DNA from: an uncultured Thermoleophilia bacterium
GTDB taxonomy: Bacteria > Actinomycetota > Thermoleophilia > UBA2241
Assembly (NCBI GenBank): GCA_903912585.1
Contig: CAIWHY010000564.1
Coordinates: forward strand, 1 to 8,617
DNA length: 8,617 nucleotides
Direction of reading: 5' to 3'
Shown: in pieces, positions 1 through 5,899 of the stretch
Layout: the number at the start of each line of letters is the position of its first letter
Numbering within the stretch: the stretch's first letter is position 1
The notes under the pieces: model-generated
What the model saw: only the letters and a program-made list of their open reading frames with translations
What the model was told of the DNA's origin: nothing
Databases searched by the model: none
Position numbers and translations under genes: made by a program

Positions 1-17
1 CGGCCGGCCGGCCGGCC
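1..17. repeat. Tetranucleotide tandem repeat (CGGC x4)
   Basis: Four consecutive CGGC units plus one base open the window and may extend further upstream. The tract lies in the presumed coding frame of the partial upstream gene (encoding Ala-Gly-Arg-Pro-Ala). A unit not divisible by three could change frame by slippage, but in so GC-rich a genome this may be chance. Confidence 0.5.
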
Positions 18-140
18 GAGGATGACTTCTCGTGGGAGAGCGGCGCGCGGCGGCAGCCGGCCGCGCCGCGGCCCTCGGCGCCGATCGATCGAGACCCTCC
101 CGCCGCAGGCGCCGCCGACGCCCCCACGGCCGAGGAGTAG
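1..140 (+). CDS. C-terminal end of an unidentified protein (5' part outside window)
   Basis: An open frame (codons in phase with position 3) runs from the window edge to a TAG at 138-140. About 45 residues are visible. The end is low-complexity: an acidic/aromatic patch (EDDFSWESG), then Pro/Ala-rich sequence, ending ...APTAEE. Such tails are usually disordered, so the family cannot be identified. The case for it being real is positional: its last two sense codons (GAGGAG, 132-137) form the ribosome binding site of pheA, whose GTG starts 3 bases after this stop, as expected in a translationally coupled operon. The frame begins in a CGGC tandem repeat. A non-coding leader of pheA is the alternative. 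Confidence 0.5.
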   Translation, partial: AGRPAEDDFSWESGARRQPAAPRPSAPIDRDPPAAGAADAPTAEE

Positions 141-143
141 GAC

Positions 144-986
144 GTGGGGCGAGACACGGGCAGAGTCGCCTTCCTGGGCCCGGAGGGCACGTTCACCGAA
201 GAGGCCCTCCTGGCCAGCGCGGCCCACGGCGACCTCGCCCCGTTCCCGTATCCCTCGATCCAGGACGTGCTCATCGCCGTCGCCGAGGGCGAAGCCGAGC
301 TCGGCCTGGTGCCCATCGAGAACTCCCTCGAGGGCTCGGTCGTGCTCACGCTCGACCTCCTGTCCTCGGGCTTCGACGAGCTCGAGATCGCGCGCGAGAT
401 CACCCATCCGATCCGTCATCAGCTCATCGCCCGCCGCGAGCTCCAGCTGGAGGAGATCACCAAGGTCGTCAGCATCCCCATCGCCTACGGGCAGTGCCGC
501 ACCTTCATCCGCGAGCACCTCGCGAACGTCGAGCACGAGGCCACGGACTCGACCGCGGAGGCCGTGCGCCGGATCAGCCGCGTCGACCGGCCCTGGGTGG
601 CCATCGGCACGCGCCTCGCGGCGGACCTCTACGAGTGCGCCGTGGTCCGCGACGACATCGAGGACTCGCTCGAGAACCGCACGCGCTTCGTCTACGTCTC
701 GCGCACCTCGGCGCCTCAGGACCTCGACGCGTCGTACAAGACGAGCATCGTCTGCGGCATCGCCGCCGACCAGCCGGGCGCGCTGCTGCTCATCCTCTCC
801 GAGTTCGCCCACCGCTTCGTGAACCTCACCAAGATCGAGTCGAGGCCGTCCAAGCAGGGCCTCGGCCAGTACATCTTCTTCCTGGACCTCGAGGGCCGGC
901 GCTCCGACCCACCCATCGACCAGGCGCTCAAGTGCCTCGCCTGCAAGCTGCCGTGGGTCAAGGTGCTGGGCTCCTATCCGACGTAG
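144..986 (+). CDS. pheA: Prephenate dehydratase with ACT domain
   Basis: Converts prephenate to phenylpyruvate, the committed step of phenylalanine synthesis; cytosolic. The 280 residues match the usual length of a monofunctional enzyme. The N-terminal catalytic domain (about 6-187) opens with RVAFLGPEGTF and carries PIEN (57-60) and the catalytic TRF motif (180-182; the Thr is essential in this family). The C-terminal ACT domain (about 199-278) has GALL (212-215) and ESRP (232-235), the family's phenylalanine-binding motifs, so feedback inhibition by phenylalanine is expected. The segment where relatives often read SHPQALAQC is SIPIAYGQC (110-118) here, a noticeable divergence. The GTG start is chosen because GAGGAG (132-137) precedes it by 6 bases. 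It lies 3 bases after the upstream stop and 9 bases before the acetyltransferase start, so all three are probably one operon. Confidence 0.95.
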   Translation: MGRDTGRVAFLGPEGTFTEEALLASAAHGDLAPFPYPSIQDVLIAVAEGEAELGLVPIENSLEGSVVLTLDLLSSGFDELEIAREITHPIRHQLIARRELQLEEITKVVSIPIAYGQCRTFIREHLANVEHEATDSTAEAVRRISRVDRPWVAIGTRLAADLYECAVVRDDIEDSLENRTRFVYVSRTSAPQDLDASYKTSIVCGIAADQPGALLLILSEFAHRFVNLTKIESRPSKQGLGQYIFFLDLEGRRSDPPIDQALKCLACKLPWVKVLGSYPT

Positions 987-995
987 GAGGCGACC

Positions 996-1457
996 GTGGA
1001 ACGCATCAAGTGCTCGGTGCGGGACGTGCGGGACGACGACCGCAGCATGCTCGTCCTCCTCGCGGAGGAGACGCTCCACCCGCTCGCCGACGGCAGCGGC
1101 CACCCGGAGCTGTACCGCGCCGCCGACCTGCTGGCACTGCTCGACAGGGCCGACGTCTACGTGGCGGAGGCCGACGGCGAGACCGCCGGCTTTCTCGCCG
1201 TCGAAGCCGAAGGCGATGCTCTGACGCTGCGCTGCGTCTGCGTCGGCCCCGCCTACGAGGCGCGCGGCGTGGCCAACCAGCTCGTGGACTGGGCCGAGGG
1301 ACTGGCCATAGACCGCCGTCTCGGCCGCCTCACGGCACGGGTGCCGGAGGGCGACAACCCCTCCCTGCACCTGTACCGCGGCCACGGGTTCACCACCGGC
1401 CCGGACCCCGACTCCCCCGGCACCCTTCTGGTGGAGAAGCCGCTGCCGGTCGCGTAG
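996..1457 (+). CDS. GNAT-family N-acetyltransferase
   Basis: A 153-residue single-domain protein of the GCN5-related acetyltransferase fold, which transfers an acetyl group from acetyl-CoA to an amine; the substrate cannot be read from sequence. The acetyl-CoA motif A region is VGPAYEARGVANQL (83-96), with ARGVA standing for the usual (Q/R)xxGx(G/A); the first position is Glu, so the match is imperfect. Motif B is NPSLHLYRGHGF (121-132), with the typical Asn and the Tyr (Y127) that often acts as general acid. The N-terminal half is acidic, with the substrate-side helices LHPLADGSGHPELYRAADLL. The GTG start is set by AGGAGG (985-990), which overlaps the pheA stop codon, indicating translational coupling. 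It ends 77 bases short of the convergent transpeptidase stop. Confidence 0.85.
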   Translation: MERIKCSVRDVRDDDRSMLVLLAEETLHPLADGSGHPELYRAADLLALLDRADVYVAEADGETAGFLAVEAEGDALTLRCVCVGPAYEARGVANQLVDWAEGLAIDRRLGRLTARVPEGDNPSLHLYRGHGFTTGPDPDSPGTLLVEKPLPVA

Positions 1458-1477
1458 GCGCGCAGCGGCGGAGCTGG

Positions 1478-1521
1478 GGCGGCGTCACGCCGCGGAGCAG
1501 TCCCGCGGACTCACGCCGCCG
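1478..1521. terminator. Inverted repeats between convergent genes, possible bidirectional terminator
   Basis: GGCGGCGT (1478-1485) can pair with ACGCCGCC (1514-1521) over 8 bp, and GCGGCG (1479-1484) has a closer partner CGCCGC (1488-1493) with a 3-base loop. The position between the acetyltransferase stop (1457) and the transpeptidase stop (1534, minus) suits a shared terminator. There is no T-tract on either strand, so an intrinsic mechanism is unproven. Confidence 0.35.
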
Positions 1522-1533
1522 GGCCGGCAGGCT

Positions 1534-2745
1534 TCAGTGATACACGTAGAGGCGCTCGCCGACGAACGACTGCGAGTACGTCCAGTCGGCGACCCACAGC
1601 GGCTCGCGGATGCAGCCGTGGCTCGCCGGGAACGACGGCACGATCGGGTAGCCGTGGATGGCGAAGTTGCCGACGAAGCCCATCACCCAGGTGAGTGAAC
1701 CGGAGCCGTAGAGGGGCGACGTGGCGGGCGACTTCTGGCGGATGCTGAACGAACCTTCCGGGGTGTTGCCGGTGGCCCCGGTAGAGACCGGGATGTAGCC
1801 GTACACGGCGCCGTTGCGCACCACGATCAGGATCTGGCGCGCCTTGTTCACTTCCACGTGCACCCTCGGGCTCTTGAAGCGCGGCTTGATGACCTTGGCG
1901 CCGTCGAGCTGGCGCCAGACGGTGTGATCGGCGACCCGCGAGCGGGACAGGCCGTAGGCCTTCTGGAACGCGACCAGAGCGTCGCCGTCCTGCCCGGAAA
2001 ACGAGCTCCCGATGCCGGGCACGCGGACCTTGAGCCGTGCCAGAGCCGTGAGCAGCCCCTTGACCATCGGCCCGTGGGAGCCCACGGCGACCCGGCTCCA
2101 CTTGACCTGCACGCGCGTCTGCAGCGACCGGGCGCTGAGCCCACCGTCGGCCGCGGCCGAGAACGCGAGATCGAACCTGTCGATGCCCGACAGCGGCGCG
2201 TCGAAGGTCGCCTTGCCGTCGTGGGCGCGCGCGCGGAGCGTGACGACCACTGCGCCGCGGTGCGTGACGCTCAGGCTGACCTCGCCGGCGTAGCTCACCG
2301 GCGAGATCGCAAGGACGCAGCGGGTCTTGAGAAAGGGCACCGCGGCGCCGTGGCTCACGTCGAGCAAGGGCTGGACGTCGAGATGCACCGGCGCGCTCTG
2401 CATCGCGCCAGCCACGGCGACCACGTCGCCGCCGGCGTGCGCCACGAAGTCGGCGCTGAAGGCGCCGGCCGCGTCGCTCGTCGCGGTCGCCACGGCGGCC
2501 CCGCCGAGCGCGATCGTGACCGCCTGCGCCGCGCCCGGCGTCAGCTGGCCGCTGACCGCCACGTGGTCGCCGTACTGCAGCGAGGCGGCCGAGAGCTGGC
2601 ACGTGACGCTCGTGGGGTCGGCCTGCGCCGCGGGTGCGGCGGCCGCGACAACGAGCGTCGCGCAGAGCGCGACGACCACGAGCGCCGCCGCGCCGCCGAG
2701 ACGGGTCGCGCGGAGCGGACGAGTGCGGGTCTGGCGTGTGCGCAT
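1534..2745 (-). CDS. Secreted L,D-transpeptidase (YkuD domain) with peptidoglycan-binding domain
   Basis: A cell-wall enzyme expected to form 3-3 cross-links in peptidoglycan, or to attach proteins to it, outside the membrane. The 403 residues are organised as follows. A Sec signal peptide occupies about 1-42: Arg-rich start, a hydrophobic Ala/Val core at 18-38, and a likely cleavage after AQA. A beta-rich, Ig-like region spans about 43-215. A PG_binding_1-type repeat spans about 219-280 (GSHGPMVKGLLTALARL, then ALVAFQKAYGL). The C-terminal YkuD catalytic domain is about 294-403. The catalytic signature is complete: H364-G, then SHGC (375-378) with nucleophile Cys378 and Arg380. ATG 2745 is preceded on its strand by AGGAG with a 7-base spacer. 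It is divergent from serS (134-base gap) and convergent with the acetyltransferase. The Ig-like assignment is inferred from composition. Confidence 0.93.
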   Translation of the reverse strand: MRTRQTRTRPLRATRLGGAAALVVVALCATLVVAAAAPAAQADPTSVTCQLSAASLQYGDHVAVSGQLTPGAAQAVTIALGGAAVATATSDAAGAFSADFVAHAGGDVVAVAGAMQSAPVHLDVQPLLDVSHGAAVPFLKTRCVLAISPVSYAGEVSLSVTHRGAVVVTLRARAHDGKATFDAPLSGIDRFDLAFSAAADGGLSARSLQTRVQVKWSRVAVGSHGPMVKGLLTALARLKVRVPGIGSSFSGQDGDALVAFQKAYGLSRSRVADHTVWRQLDGAKVIKPRFKSPRVHVEVNKARQILIVVRNGAVYGYIPVSTGATGNTPEGSFSIRQKSPATSPLYGSGSLTWVMGFVGNFAIHGYPIVPSFPASHGCIREPLWVADWTYSQSFVGERLYVYH

Positions 2746-2879
2746 GGACTGGCTCCTGGTCTCACGCGGGATGTGGCGGACGTTCGCGCGAGGGTAACAC
2801 GGACGCCGCGCGAGCGTCGAGGTGGTGCGATAGCATTGAGCCTCGGCCAGGACGCCGTTCGCGACCGCGAGGAGAGACG
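2746..2879. promoter_or_regulatory. Divergent promoter region between transpeptidase and serS
   Basis: The 134 bases separate two divergent genes, so both promoters should be here. On the plus strand TAGCAT (2831-2836) fits a -10 box about 44 bases upstream of serS, with no convincing -35. On the minus strand a TACCCT (plus-strand AGGGTA, 2791-2796) could be a -10 for the transpeptidase, with a poor -35 18 bases upstream. Both are weak matches. The serS ribosome binding site GAGGAG (2869-2874) closes the region. Confidence 0.3.
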
Positions 2880-4139
2880 ATGCTAGACGTGAAGATGCTG
2901 CGCGCGAATCCCGACGAAGTCCGCCGGGCGCTCGCGCGCCGCGGCTCCTCCACGTCGATCCTCGACGACTTCCTCGGCCTCGAAGAGGAGCGGCGTCGCA
3001 TCCTCACAGACGTCGAGAGCATGCGCGCCCAGCGCAAGAAGGCGAGCGACGAGATCGGCGCGGTCAAGAAGGCGGGCGGCGACGCCGAGCAGGCGATCGC
3101 CGCCATGCGCGCGCTGGGCGACACCATCAAGGAGCGCGAGACCGAGCTGGCCGGCATCGAGGAGCGCCTCAAGACCATGCTCCTCGAGTTCCCCAACGTC
3201 CCGCTCGCCGACGTCCCCGACGGTGGCGAGGAGGACTCGGTCGTCGTGCGCCTCGTCGGCGAGCCGCGCGCCTTCGACTTCGAGGTCAAGGACCACCTCG
3301 ACCTCGGCCTCGCCCTCGACCTCATCGACATGGAGCGCGGCGCCAAGGTCAGCGGCTCGCGCTTCGCCTACCTCAAGGGCGACCTCGTGCTGCTGCAGTT
3401 CGCCCTCGTCCAGTACGGCCTCGCCGTCGTCGGCGCCAAGGGCTTCCGCCCCGTGGTCCCGCCGGTGCTGGTGCGCGAGGAGGCCATGTACGGCACCGGC
3501 TTCTTCCCCACCGACCGCGCCCAGGTATACGAGACGGTCGACGGCGACTGCCTCGTCGGCACCAGCGAGGTCCCGCTGGCGGCGATGCACATGGAGGAGT
3601 TCCTCGAGGCCGAGAAGCTGCCGATGCGCTACGCCGGCTACTCCACCTGCTTCCGCCGCGAGGCCGGCGCCGCCGGGCGCGACACGCGCGGCATCCTGCG
3701 CGTGCACCAGTTCGACAAGGTCGAGATGTTCAGCTTCTGCCTGCCGGAACAGGCAGCGGCCGAGCACCAGCTCATCCTCTCGGCCGAGGAGGAGATCCTG
3801 CAGGGCCTCGGCATCCCCTACCGCGTGGTCAACATCGCCGCCGGCGACCTCGGCGCACCGGCGGCGCAGAAGTTCGACTGCGAGGCCTGGATGCCGGGCC
3901 AGCAGCAGTACCGCGAGGTCACGAGCTGCTCCAACTGCACCGACTACCAGGCGCGCCGGCTCAACTGCCGCTACCGCACCGAGCAGGGCCCGCGCTTCGT
4001 GTTCACGCTCAACGGCACGGGCATCGCCGTCGGCCGCACGCTGATCGCGATCATGGAGAACTACCAGCAGGCCGACGGCAGCATCGCGGTGCCCGAGGTG
4101 CTGCGCCCGCTGCTGGGCAAGGACGTCCTGGGAGCGTAG
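2880..4139 (+). CDS. serS: Seryl-tRNA synthetase
   Basis: Charges tRNA-Ser with serine using ATP; also produces the Ser-tRNA(Sec) precursor where selenocysteine is used. The 419 residues match the bacterial class II enzyme. The N-terminal part (about 25-105) is a charged heptad-like helical arm, the coiled coil that contacts the long variable arm of tRNA-Ser. The catalytic core follows: a motif 1 region around FRPVVPPVLV (189-198), the serine/ATP-site TSE (228-230), motif 2 CFRREAGAAGRDTRG (257-271) continuing to the VHQFDKVE segment (275-282), and motif 3 LNGTGIAVGRTLIAIMENYQ (377-396). The ATG at 2880 is chosen because GAGGAG lies 5 bases upstream and MLDVKMLRANPDEVRRAL is the family's normal start; the frame is open further upstream but that stretch is not SerRS-like. 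A tRNA-Ser gene lies about 640 bases downstream. Confidence 0.97.
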   Translation: MLDVKMLRANPDEVRRALARRGSSTSILDDFLGLEEERRRILTDVESMRAQRKKASDEIGAVKKAGGDAEQAIAAMRALGDTIKERETELAGIEERLKTMLLEFPNVPLADVPDGGEEDSVVVRLVGEPRAFDFEVKDHLDLGLALDLIDMERGAKVSGSRFAYLKGDLVLLQFALVQYGLAVVGAKGFRPVVPPVLVREEAMYGTGFFPTDRAQVYETVDGDCLVGTSEVPLAAMHMEEFLEAEKLPMRYAGYSTCFRREAGAAGRDTRGILRVHQFDKVEMFSFCLPEQAAAEHQLILSAEEEILQGLGIPYRVVNIAAGDLGAPAAQKFDCEAWMPGQQQYREVTSCSNCTDYQARRLNCRYRTEQGPRFVFTLNGTGIAVGRTLIAIMENYQQADGSIAVPEVLRPLLGKDVLGA

Positions 4140-4152
4140 CCGCTGCCGCGCG

Positions 4153-4180
4153 GTGGCGGCGCGAGAGCGCAGCGCCGCAC
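4153..4180. terminator. GC hairpin between convergent serS and carbonic-anhydrase-like gene
   Basis: GCGGCGC (4156-4162) and GCGCCGC (4172-4178) are perfect inverted repeats around a 9-base loop. Allowing one bulged G, GTG (4153-4155) also pairs with CAC (4178-4180). It lies between the serS stop (4139) and the convergent stop at 4191, the right place for a bidirectional terminator. No T-run follows on either strand. Confidence 0.45.
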
Positions 4181-4190
4181 GGCGTCGGTT

Positions 4191-4601
4191 CTACTCGACC
4201 GGCTCGGCGGCGGCGAATCCCAGCCCGCCGCCGTTCTCGCGCCACGGCACGAGGAAGCAGCGCACCTCGATGTCGGCGAAGGTGTTCTCGAGGAGCGTCT
4301 TGACGCGCAGCAGATCGCGTTCGAGCAGTTCCTGCTGGTCGAAGCCGAGGCCGCCGAGCGCCCGGTCGTAGGCCGGGCAATCCTGATGCGAGACCAGGTA
4401 GACGACGCGCACGTTGTGGACCTCGATGGTCGTGCGGATGCAGTCGAGCGCGACGCGGCGTTCCGTGCCGGGCCGCGTGAGCACCAGCGGCCCTCCCGGC
4501 ACGAGGAGGCGGTCCGCGTCGAGCGCGTCCTCGGCTTCCTGGAGCGCGGAGAGGCAGGGCGCGACGCGTCCGTCCGAGCAGGCGATGAACAATGCGGTCA
4601 T
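4191..4601 (-). CDS. Small beta-carbonic-anhydrase-like protein
   Basis: A 136-residue protein with the zinc-site layout of beta-class carbonic anhydrases, which interconvert CO2 and bicarbonate. It starts MTALFIACSDGRV: Cys8, Asp10 and Arg12 match the family's CxDxR motif, in which Cys binds zinc and the Asp-Arg pair gates the site. SHQDCPAY supplies His72 and Cys75, matching the HxxC zinc ligands (GHTDCGA in classical enzymes). At 136 residues it is well short of the usual 190-220, lacking the N-terminal helices and most of the C-terminal part, so it may be a minimal or non-catalytic relative; activity is not assured. The other frames here are shadows: this one has both motifs in order and GC-rich third positions. 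There is no ribosome binding site; see the adjacent promoter. Function in CO2/bicarbonate balance near a CO dehydrogenase gene is inference. Confidence 0.8.
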   Translation of the reverse strand: MTALFIACSDGRVAPCLSALQEAEDALDADRLLVPGGPLVLTRPGTERRVALDCIRTTIEVHNVRVVYLVSHQDCPAYDRALGGLGFDQQELLERDLLRVKTLLENTFADIEVRCFLVPWRENGGGLGFAAAEPVE

Positions 4602-4615
4602 GGTGCGCGATTATG
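4602..4615 (-). promoter_or_regulatory. -10 box giving a probable leaderless start for the carbonic-anhydrase-like gene
   Basis: On the minus strand CATAAT (plus-strand ATTATG, 4610-4615; 5 of 6 to TATAAT) lies only 8 bases before the ATG at 4601. Transcription starting the usual 6-8 bases downstream would begin at or within about two bases of the ATG. No Shine-Dalgarno sequence is present. No clear -35 hexamer is seen. Confidence 0.5.
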
Positions 4616-4765
4616 TCAGATTCTTCGAGGCTGGGCCAGAGGTCAGGCCTTCGATCCGCGCAGATCCGCACACAGAACCCTGCCGGCCACCTCAAGCACG
4701 CGCCACAGGGTCGGCGCGTCACTCCAAGCCCAGCGCCGCAACTAGGCCCGGCGTAGCGCCGTTGC

Positions 4766-4771
4766 TACACT
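4766..4771 (+). promoter_or_regulatory. Possible -10 box of tRNA-Ser
   Basis: TACACT (4 of 6 to TATAAT) ends 10 bases before the mature tRNA 5' end, a normal distance for a short-leader tRNA transcript. No good -35 is found 16-18 bases upstream, so the call is tentative. Confidence 0.4.
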
Positions 4772-4781
4772 TGAGCGGCGC

Positions 4782-4871
4782 GGAGGGGTGGCGGAGCGGT
4801 TCATCGCACCGGTCTTGAAAACCGGAGACGGCGCAAGTCGTCCGTGGGTTCGAATCCCACCCCCTCCGCCA
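4782..4871 (+). tRNA. tRNA-Ser(UGA)
   Basis: A 90-base class II tRNA reading UCA and related serine codons. The acceptor stem GGAGGGG (4782-4788) pairs with CCCCTCC (4861-4867), followed by discriminator G and an encoded CCA (4869-4871). The anticodon stem CCGGT/ACCGG encloses the 7-base loop CTTGAAA with anticodon TGA (4816-4818). A long variable arm (GACGGCGCAAGTCGTC) marks a serine-type tRNA, and the T arm is GTGGGTTCGAATCCCAC. A run of five T (4872-4876) directly after CCA may end transcription. It lies on the same strand as serS, beyond one convergent gene. Confidence 0.97.
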
Positions 4872-5218
4872 TTTTTGCAGGTACTTTGTGCCATTCGCGG
4901 CGCCGCTTCTCGGCCCGGCAGCTGGCAGGAGGCCGAGCCACCGGTCGCAGAGGGATGGTCCCGCCGTGACGCGAAGCGACCCGTTTCAGACGAGGCTGGC
5001 ATGGCCTGCGCGACGGGTCGCACTGACATCGCCGGTCGCCGCGGTGCGCAGGTGCATGGGACGTTCCGCTACGCAGAACAGCCCGCCGCGAGGAACAGGG
5101 GGTAGCCCCGCGACGAGCCTGCCCGGGTGCTTGCCACCCGAACCGTGTACCGCCACCGAGACGACTGCACGGCGATGACTGCCGGTGCGCGACTCAGAGC
5201 AGCCCGCCCTGGGAGCAG
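4872..5218. other. Non-coding stretch with several perfect inverted repeats
   Basis: No convincing gene in 347 bases: frames that stay open show no family resemblance and mixed third-position composition. The stretch is rich in hairpins. GCGACCCGT (4976-4984) pairs with ACGGGTCGC (5013-5021), a perfect 9-bp inverted repeat around 28 bases, with an inner AGGC/GCCT pairing. GGGG/CCCC around TAG lies at 5099-5109. CGGGTG/CACCCG around a 5-base loop lies at 5124-5140. I looked for the conserved GGAAG-type tetraloop region of signal recognition particle RNA, often found near tRNA-Ser, and for RNase P and tmRNA signatures, and saw none. It may encode an unrecognised RNA or be a decayed region. Confidence 0.5.
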
Positions 5219-5437
5219 CTACGGCGTGACGCCGTCCCCGGCCTGCTCGGCAAGAGACACTCGGCGAGCCTGCTCGGCCAGCGACATGCGGCCGGCCTCA
5301 TCGGCCGCGTCCTGCACGGCCCTGGTCCCCAGAGCCACGCTCATCCCGCAGCCGGGACACCTGATCACCATGTCACGTCGTGCGCGGTAGACCGTGGTCG
5401 TGATCGCGCCCCAGCAGGAGGGACATCCGATCTCCAT
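5219..5437 (-). CDS. Small zinc-ribbon protein
   Basis: A 72-residue protein with two Cys pairs, CPSC (Cys5, Cys8) and CPGC (Cys27, Cys30), separated by 18 residues of beta-hairpin character (ITTTVYRARRDMVIR). This is the classical zinc-ribbon (rubredoxin-like knuckle) layout. After it comes a charged Ala/Glu-rich helix ending in two near-identical copies of RMSLAEQA/RRVSLAEQA (about 50-66), visible in DNA as an imperfect 27-base direct repeat. ATG 5437 is preferred over the GTG at 5479 because AGGAAG lies 5 bases upstream on its strand and the protein then starts MEIGCPSC, usual for such proteins. Zinc ribbons bind nucleic acids or proteins; no specific role can be assigned. Stand-alone, with no partner in the immediate neighbourhood. 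Confidence 0.6.
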   Translation of the reverse strand: MEIGCPSCWGAITTTVYRARRDMVIRCPGCGMSVALGTRAVQDAADEAGRMSLAEQARRVSLAEQAGDGVTP

Positions 5438-5459
5438 CTGTGCTTCCTGAACAGGTCCC

Positions 5460-5789
5460 ATGACTCCCCCGATGGACACCGGCTTCGCCTTCGAGCGGCA
5501 TCCGTACTATGGCCATACCCCGCGGCGGGCAGCCCTAAAGCTGGGGGCGGATCGCAGGCACGTTCAGGATCGACTGAACACCGCGGCGTCCCGGCCTCGG
5601 CGCCGGCGCCGCGGGGCCGCCGTCTCGGCCCTCGCCGCCCACGGTGCTGCCAGCACGGACGATGGGAACATCCCTCTCTCGATGGTGGCGCCGAGCAAGG
5701 ACATGATCTACGCGGTCGCCCCCGGCTCGACCGGCTACACGCCGACAGTCAACGGCCAGGAGATGCCGTTGACGTTCAGCGTGCGCTGA
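5460..5789 (+). CDS. Doubtful small hypothetical ORF, perhaps a gene remnant
   Basis: The frame encodes 109 residues of no recognised family. The first 60% (Arg-rich, mixed codon use) does not look like a normal protein. The last 35-40 residues (from about IPLSMVAPSKDMIYAV to the end FSVR) have the genome's G/C-ending codons and the alternating hydrophobic pattern of a beta-rich domain. The start is poor: no clear ribosome binding site, and only 22 bases from the divergent zinc-ribbon start. A strong hairpin follows the stop by 9 bases. The best reading is either a small unknown protein starting further in, or the C-terminal leftover of a degraded gene. Confidence 0.28.
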   Translation: MTPPMDTGFAFERHPYYGHTPRRAALKLGADRRHVQDRLNTAASRPRRRRRGAAVSALAAHGAASTDDGNIPLSMVAPSKDMIYAVAPGSTGYTPTVNGQEMPLTFSVR

Positions 5790-5798
5790 CCGGCTTCT

Positions 5799-5831
5799 GC
5801 ACGGCGGCGGGCGGCATCCCGTCTGCCGTGC
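5799..5831 (+). terminator. Strong 13-bp hairpin, probable terminator
   Basis: GCACGGC (5799-5805) pairs perfectly with GCCGTGC (5825-5831). The stem continues as GGCGGG (5806-5811) with CCCGTC (5818-5823, including one G-U), with a single bulged T and a 6-base loop. It begins 9 bases after the stop at 5789. No T-tract follows, like the other hairpins after genes in this window. It would insulate the downstream CO dehydrogenase unit from readthrough. Confidence 0.5.
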
Positions 5832-5878
5832 ATCCGGCTGCTCGAAACCGCCCCGAAAAGTCCCTTGTGCGCCCAACT

Positions 5879-5896
5879 TTGTGACAGACGGCACAA
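5879..5896 (+). promoter_or_regulatory. CRP/FNR-family-like operator upstream of the HMA-cooS promoter
   Basis: The sequence TTGTGACAGACGGCACAA is a palindrome with perfect 5-bp arms (TTGTG/CACAA). Read against the CRP consensus TGTGA-N6-TCACA it is TGTGA-N6-GCACA (5880-5895), 9 of 10 positions. It ends 4 bases before the -35 box and is centred about 47 bases upstream of the predicted transcription start, an activator-type position. CO-sensing CooA belongs to this regulator family, but the exact family member cannot be told; the match is closer to CRP than to the published R. rubrum CooA sites as I recall them. Confidence 0.45.
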
Positions 5897-5899
5897 TGA

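Noticed and set aside
2634..2879. Upstream in-frame extension of serS
   Set aside because: The added residues are Arg-rich, overlap the divergent gene's signal-peptide region and do not resemble SerRS. The ATG at 2880 has a good ribosome binding site and the family's typical N-terminus.
2883..3767. Long minus-strand ORF over serS, and the large plus/minus ORFs over pheA and the transpeptidase (32-1540, 1511-2602, 1858-2886)
   Set aside because: All are shadow frames with Arg/Ala/Pro or His/Glu/Val-biased products and no family features, each lying over a clearly identified gene.
4742..5029. Minus-strand ORF containing GGGGGIRTHGRLAPSPVF
   Set aside because: This is the well-known spurious translation of the antisense strand of a tRNA-Ser gene; the tRNA itself is intact at 4782-4871.
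4872..5218. Signal recognition particle RNA, RNase P RNA or tmRNA downstream of tRNA-Ser
   Set aside because: The location was suggestive, but I found none of the conserved core sequences (for example the GGAAG-type loop with AGCAG of SRP RNA, or the tmRNA end sequences).
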